Assembly (NCBI GenBank): GCA_023333565.1
Contig: JAJKFH010000102.1
Span: forward strand, 7,891,001 to 7,955,000
From: Puffinus mauretanicus
Lineage: Eukaryota; Chordata; Aves; Procellariiformes; Procellariidae
Length of the DNA stretch: 64,000 bases
Direction: 5' to 3'
Below are positions 57,960-64,000 of the stretch, one piece after another. The notes below the pieces were generated by a model. That model ran no database searches and was not told the origin of the DNA. It worked only from the letters and a program-made list of their open reading frames with translations. Every line of letters starts with the position of its first letter. Within the stretch, counting starts at the first letter, position 1. A program made the translations under genes and the position numbers.

Positions 57960-60900
57960 CTGAAAAAACAAGGAAGACTACCTAATTATATTACCCGCAT
58001 CTTTTAGATAACGTTCAGTCATCTCCTCTGTTACCTTAATAACACAGCTTCTACAGGTTATAAACCTTTGATTTCACCTTACTAAGAAGACATAAGGTTA
58101 ACTCTAGAGTTGGTATAAACTGGTGTATTATTAAATCTGACTAGCCAAATTGAGACTTCTGCAAACTCTGATTGACCACTGCCCTTATAACAGTAACAGC
58201 AGGTATCCTGACGCCTTTACAACCAAACTGGAGGGAAAAAAGAGACATAAACAGGTGAGATTTGAGCAAGATGACACAAGAGATTGGCAGATCCTAAGAG
58301 CTTCATCCTGTAGCTTAAAAACCTAGAATGGCCTCAGTAAACCAACATGCCTCTATTATCTCAATTTTTCCATCTCAGAGCCATATCTGAATGTTGCTAG
58401 CACATTTTGAATTTCTCCTTCAATCAGGAAAAAAAAAAGGTGGCAAAACATACAATGCCAAATGGAAGATGGGAAGTAGAAGTGAAAAATAAAAAAAAAA
58501 AAAACAAAGCATGCAATTGTTTTATTGCAGTATTTCTAAATTTCAACAGTTTTCAATATAAGTAGTGACTAGCAGGAATTGCATAATCCTTCATGAAAAG
58601 GAACTAGGATTTCATCATCACAAAATGAAATTAATTTGGCAATGAAATTTATTGCAAACTCAAACTGTCAATACTTCTCTCCAATAAAGTGGTTTTATTA
58701 AATGCTTGGTATTTACACAGGTCTTGTCAAATATAGCTTATCTTGTAGAAGTAATAACTTTTTGTTGTTATTAGTACTGTGTAAGACAACCGCAGGAAGT
58801 ATTTTGCTATGTGATGGCTCAGAACACAGCAAACATGTCTACAGTTCAGTTCCATATAGTCAAATTCTCCCCACCTCCAAAGAGCTTTGCTTTGTTTTCT
58901 CAAATAATTGAGTGATCTTAAGAGATTTATAACATTTACCAAATTCATCCTTAAGAAAGTAATTCTAAATTCAGAATCTCCAACCTGTTGTCTTTACTCT
59001 CTTTCACTGGTTATAAAAAACACATTCTCCTCATATGAAAATGTGTGCTAAACAATTTAAGTCTGTTCAAATCACAAGGCAAAAAGCACTGCAAAAGTTA
59101 GAAAAGTCTTCAAGTTCTATTATATTTTGAAAAATTACTTTCAGGAATTGCACTACAGGCACCACGTTTATTTTTCCTAAATATGGAAACGTGATTCTCA
59201 TTCGAATTTGATGACTTTTAAAATAGAAGTCATCTACTGTCATTCCTTCAGCCAGGATTCTGCACAATCCATAATGCTTCAGAATTAGTACTTTATGGCA
59301 TTTTTTCATCCATAAGCTACATCACAATCTAAAATTAAAACTGTTCCTCATCTTGCATGAGGCAGACCAGGATGCCATGTAAGTTCTTCAGGAGTTGCAG
59401 TTGTTATGCAAAACTAAACCCAGACATTTCTTTTACTCGTATTTTAATATATTTTCAGCACTTCCAGTCTTGGAAATTAGTTACGACTATTAAGGCAGAT
59501 GGTAACTTTCATTCCTGCAAGGGAAGTATAAAGTAGACAGTAATGCAAGGGCACTCACCTTTCCAAAATCCCCTTCACTCCACATGGCAGTGTCCTCTCT
59601 AGTTTCACTGTGCCTTTCAGCCTCAAACTTCTTGCCACAGTTGTGCCCTCAACAGGATGTTTTTGTCTTTTTGTCTCTTCCCTCAACGCTTTATGTCCAA
59701 ACCGTATTACGCAACATCTTCAGAAAGTGTAAGAATTTCTCACAGGCCTGCTAATAACCTCACTGATTGACTAATCTTGTGGCAGATCCAGTAAATAAGA
59801 AAATACAAGAACAAGAATTAAGCAGGTTGTAGCCTCCCACAAGCAAAGGAGACTTGAGATCCAGGGAATCCCAGTCAAACAGTACAGATGAAGGAAGCAT
59901 TTCATCCATGCTGCTTTAAATACAAAGGCCACAGCTGAAATTCTTTACACATCAGAGAAATGTTGCCCTGATAGCGATTTTTCAGGACCTAGTTTGAACT
60001 GCTCTTCCTATCCACTGAGAAGGGTGGAAAAGTACGAGCCAAGTTATTACTCAGACTACAAGCAGATAATGGAGTATATGCCACAACTTCTACACAGCTT
60101 CTACTTCCCAAGAATGTTATTTTGGTATCTAGCAAGAAAAAAAACTAGAAGAGATTTCAAGTGTTTTGACAAAACCTTTTTTCTAGTAGGAAGTGCTGAT
60201 TGTGAAGATGACAGTAATATCAGAAAACATCTTATCAAGGTGTTGTCACCAGTATCAGAATATCTAAGAGCCAGATGCTTAGGGCATTCCTTTGGCTTAT
60301 TAGACCATGCCAAAACCCACGAATATGTCCTTTTTCTGCTAGTTTTTAGGACATGTTTACAGTAACAGGCATTGCAATCACCTGGTTGCACAAAGGGTTT
60401 ATATGGATTGTTTGACTCAGCACAAAATGAAACACAGATGCTGAAACAGTCATTTTTCTGCCAACAGAGTAGAATTACTCCATTCGAGCCAGGCTGCAGG
60501 CATAAATAGTAGAAAAAGCACAGAAGGAGCTATGTTAACAATTGAGAATTTGCATATTTAAAGGACTTGAAATGAAAACTGCCTGTGAAAACTGAAAAGT
60601 AGCATGTATCGTTTGTATGTGGAGAGCGTGAAAAACAGGGGACTAACTTAAGATAGGGGTTTGCTTTTTTTGTTTGTTTGTTTGCACTTTTAAGACTCAA
60701 TGGGTAGGATAGATTATTGCTGTTCCTAATCTGACAACAAAGCTCACAATTTAAAAAATTAAGTCAGATACATCAGCAACTGAGTTACTCTGGATGTATT
60801 AGAAACGTCACAAGACGACTTCAGAAAACCAGATGCGACGTACTGCTTCAGACACTGCACCATCACAACCTCCTCTTACTGAGGTGTAGCATGTTACATT

Positions 60901-61884
60901 CTCACAAGTTCAAACTGCAATCACACTTCGAATAGACACTGTAAAATGGCAAAGAGTGTCTTGCATTTGTCTCGATTTCCATTCTTCAATGATCAGATGA
61001 AGACACATTTTTCCCCTTCTCCCCCCACCTTATTGTCTGTTGCTGTGGGGGTTTCGCCAAGGAGAGAAGATGACTTGCAGTTCTGGCAATTCATCATAGC
61101 TTCCGAATCAAAACAGCATCACTGTCTTCAATACTGTGACGATCAAACAATAGTTCGTATAAACTCAGGTCTTACACCTTTGCAAATTCATTGTCTTTCA
61201 GTAACCTTACACTCCTACAAGTAAGTGAAATGTAAACCACACAACTGCAGACACAACAGTAATAGAATTCAGTTAGTTTTGAGTTGTACCATTAAAACCT
61301 AAAATATGTTTTCAGTATATTTATAACAGCTGAATTTGAGTTGCTTTCTGAAGGCCAAAGTGAACAGCCACAATACTTGAAATTAATATTTGAAATGTCC
61401 CCCAACTAATTGCTCAAAAACATCTTCGTTAAATTCTTACATAAATCATTTTGGTCTATAGAATTCCACCATCCACCAAAACCAAGAGCTTGTAACAATA
61501 GATATATAAAATATATTTTCAGGGACTCTTTTTTGAACAAATACTGAAACAAAGATCAATCACCACATTATCATACAAACCAGTTTTATCACTTTCACAT
61601 TTACAAATATACATGTTACTCACAATAACATTCAGAAAAAGCCAGAGCTTTTCAGACAAGAACAAAGACAATAAATCGGATACAGATAATTCAAGAATAT
61701 ATTAAGAGTAACAAAATCATTAATACATTAGGTAAAAATTAAAGTTTACTCCCAAGCCAGTGTTTATCCTTCTGTAATCATCTAGGTCTTTCTTGTTTTG
61801 AGGTGCCTCAGTGAAAGCTATAGCTGAATAAACAAAACGGATTTATGCGAGAATGACATAGATGCAACAATTTCTAAAAAGAGA
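57960..61884. other. NAIP-GTF2H2 interval
   Basis: About 3.9 kb of AT-rich sequence. It should contain the GTF2H2 3' UTR at its right end and any former NAIP promoter or non-coding exons at its left. I saw no convincing exon, RNA gene or repeat. The 123-codon ORF at 59994-60365 has no family resemblance or splice context. Confidence 0.55.
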
Positions 61885-62862
61885 TCATACAGATATGGGA
61901 GCAGGGTGCTCATGAATACAGCCAGGACAGCAGTGCAGAGAATCATGAACAAACAAATCACATTCCACGCAAAATGCATTCTGACACACTTTACATATGT
62001 AAACCTGTGTGGAAAAAATAGAAAACCAAGTCAAATTAGAAAAAAATTATCACCATCATAGCACTACAGTAGGGCAACAGTTGTGTCATCAAGACAGGGT
62101 AAATAGACTGTATTGCTAATATCACAGAAAGCAAATTGAATTAAAGTTTCTAACAGCAAGTATGTCCAAAGGGCTGAGCTCGAGTCACTGTAGATGCTTC
62201 CAAATGGCTAAGAGTGGAAGCTTATTTATACAACTCTCTAGGAAATCCCTTTCCACACTTCTATAGACTTTGCACTCTAAAAGGCCGTGAGTCTATAACA
62301 GAGAACCCTAGTTAACCATGAGATAAACTTCCACAAATACTCTTCTGGTCTTTAGAAGACTATATGAAAGGATCATCTCTACTTCTGACACCCCTCAATG
62401 CAAATTCCAATGCAGTTCAACATACTTACATTTTGATCTTTCATTTCTCCCTGGCAGCCTTGACAATACCTAGAAGCAAAATTGTGTATTTTAACTAAAA
62501 AAAAGGTCAAGGTTGTGTAAAACCCTTTAAAAAACATCTCATACATAGTAACAATTTATGGCAATTATTTCAGCTATTCAACTGAATACACAGGATAACT
62601 GTTAATTGGAACTAGAAGTATTTCTTATTGCCTCAAAACACCCAAACACTCAACAGTGTCTCCAGCAGCAAAGAAGCTGCTGCCAGCTATTCTTACTTTC
62701 TGACAAAAAAATTACAGGGTCCACAAGTACACTCGTTATCACAAATACAATTTGCATACCGTTCCCCCTGATATTCTTCCAGGGGAACTTCCTGAAAGGC
62801 ATCCAAAGGAAACAAGTGATGGTAAGACCGAGCCAGGTGAGGTGCAGACACTAACGTAAGAC
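61885..62862 (-). CDS. GTF2H2: GTF2H2, TFIIH p44 subunit (last three coding exons)
   Basis: p44 is a core TFIIH subunit that binds and stimulates the XPD helicase in transcription initiation and nucleotide excision repair. Three exons are present: 62862-62760 ([20 protein letters not shown]), 62469-62430 ([13 protein letters not shown]) and 62004-61885 ([20 protein letters not shown], then DSLHCCPGC), with TGA at 61887-61885. The C-terminal zinc-binding cysteines of the C4 RING-like domain are all present. Junction phases are consistent and there is no disruption. The first ~300 codons lie right of the window; no further exon was found between 62862 and 64000. Next to NAIP, as in mammals. Confidence 0.95.
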
Positions 62863-63119
62863 CTGCAAATAAAGAGACATCAAAATTATTACAAGAGAGA
62901 ACTTACTGAAAAGCTTTTCTGTATTAAACAAAGCAAAAAGGAAAAAGATTTTTTAATTACTCACTGGTTCAGCACTTTTAAGAATTAAAAATCATAAAAT
63001 TATTTGTTAGCTTCCATAATCCACACCTGTAATCCTTTTCAGAATTAGATCCAAATATAAATTAAAGAACAAGCAAATGGCCCAAATTTCTAATTAAAAG
63101 ATTTAACTCAGTCTTTAGA

Positions 63120-63152
63120 AGTACTTTTACAATGCACAGTTGTAAAAGTACT
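63120..63152. repeat. Perfect 13-bp inverted repeat, 7-nt loop
   Basis: AGTACTTTTACAA (63120-63132) and its exact reverse complement TTGTAAAAGTACT (63140-63152) flank TGCACAG. It lies in a GTF2H2 intron. Confidence 0.95.
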
Positions 63153-63335
63153 CACCATAAACAAAATGCAACCATAGAAGAATCTTCCGATTAAATCTAA
63201 ATGCACAATTCCTCTTTGGCAACAATGGTTCTGCGGTTTCACATCACCAGTTAAAAAGGTGCCCAACTACAAAGCTCTCCTGCAGCCTGCTATAATACTG
63301 CAGCCACGCCATAGCCCTCTTTCAGCTAACACAGG

Positions 63336-63929
63336 TCTGCTGGTTTTGGCTGAGATAAGAGTTAATTTTCTTCACAGTAGCTAGTATGGGGCTGTTTTGG
63401 ATTTGTGCTGGAAACAGTGTTGACAATACAGAGATGTTTTCATTACTGCTGAGCAATGCTTACACAGAGTCAAGGCCTTTTCTGCTTCTCACACTACCCA
63501 CCAGCGAGGAGGCTGGGGGTGCACAAGAAGTTGGGAGGGGACACAGCTGGGACAGCTGACCCCAACCGACCAGAGGGATATTGCATACCATATGACATCA
63601 GGCTCAGCATCTAAAGCTGGAGAAGAAGGAGGAAGGGGGGGGATGTTCGGAGTGATGGCATTTGTCTTCCCAAGTAACTGTTAAGCGTGACGGAGCCCTG
63701 CTTTCCTGGAGATATCTGAACACCTGCCTGCCGATGGGAAGTAGGGAATGAATTCCTTTTCTGCTTTGCTTGTATGTGCGGCTTTTGCTTTACCTATTAA
63801 ACTGTCTTTATCTCAACCCATGAGTTTTCTCACTTTTACCCTTCCGATTCTCTCCCCCATCCCACCAGGGGGGCAAGTGAGTGAGCGGTTGTGTGGGGCT
63901 TAGCTGCTGGCTGGCCTTAAACCGTGACA
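63336..63929 (+). mobile_element. Solo LTR (594 bp) with perfect 5-bp target duplication
   Basis: Same family and length as the LTR at 8247. It starts TCTGCTGGTTTTGGCTGAGA (first G of the TG changed to C) and ends CTTAAACCGTGACA. It is flanked by ACAGG at 63331-63335 and 63930-63934, which fixes both ends and the 5-bp duplication. An ATTAAA poly(A) signal lies near 63795. Antisense to GTF2H2. Confidence 0.95.
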
Positions 63930-64000
63930 ACAGGCTAGTGTTAGCCGGGGCATGGGCTGGCACAAATTTCTGCATCGCTCACTCACATGCAGTGTAAACT

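Larger units (their letters stand above)
62863..64000 (-). other. GTF2H2 intron to window end
   Basis: The intron upstream of the third-last coding exon. It contains a short perfect hairpin (63120-63152) and a solo LTR (63336-63929). No exon was recognised. Confidence 0.7.

Noticed and set aside
59994..60365. 123-codon plus-strand ORF between NAIP and GTF2H2
   Set aside because: No recognisable domain, no promoter or splice context, and AT-rich codon use like the surrounding non-coding DNA.

Overview
The window is nuclear DNA from a bird, probably a neoavian. It carries spliced vertebrate genes with CpG-island promoters, several CR1 LINEs (one young, nearly full-length) and avian LTR retroelements. 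It covers the SMN neighbourhood in the order BDP1(-) - SERF1(+) - SMN(+) - NAIP(-) - GTF2H2(-). Gene names rest on translated exons compared with remembered vertebrate families; no database search was run.

Left part (1-28941): BDP1, the TFIIIB subunit B'', on the minus strand. Twenty coding exons were placed by splice sites. They join in one frame with consistent phase and give 1078 codons; the remaining 3' exons lie left of the window. Exons 6-8 carry the SANT/Myb domain. Exons 13-20 form four exon pairs with alternating phase (0 to 2, then 2 to 0), each pair ending in an 'RPKPN'-type repeat exon. BDP1 introns hold an internally deleted endogenous retrovirus (1-1272), two solo LTRs, three recognisable CR1 copies and a perfect 24-bp inverted repeat.

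Middle (28942-43200): a CpG island separates BDP1 from the head-to-head gene SERF1, a complete 62-aa gene in three exons. SMN follows: eight coding exons, 264 codons, complete with Gemin2-binding segment, Tudor domain and YG box. Its very short first intron contains (GGGGCC)7. SMN runs towards NAIP.

Right part (43200-62862): NAIP is recognisable almost throughout (three BIR repeats, NACHT, LRRs) but is broken by frameshifts, a 10-bp tandem duplication and premature stops, so it reads as a unitary pseudogene. Beyond it lie the last three coding exons of GTF2H2 (TFIIH p44), intact, with the rest of the gene right of the window. A solo LTR with a perfect 5-bp target duplication sits in a GTF2H2 intron.

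Functionally the intact genes are unconnected housekeeping genes: Pol III initiation, a small RNA-binding/aggregation factor, snRNP assembly, and TFIIH. The one innate-immunity gene of the block, NAIP, is the one that has decayed. The main points for a second look are NAIP decay, the SMN intron-1 GGGGCC tract, the BDP1 exon-pair modules, the retroviral remnant whose gag-like frame runs into host DNA, and the 24-bp intronic inverted repeat.
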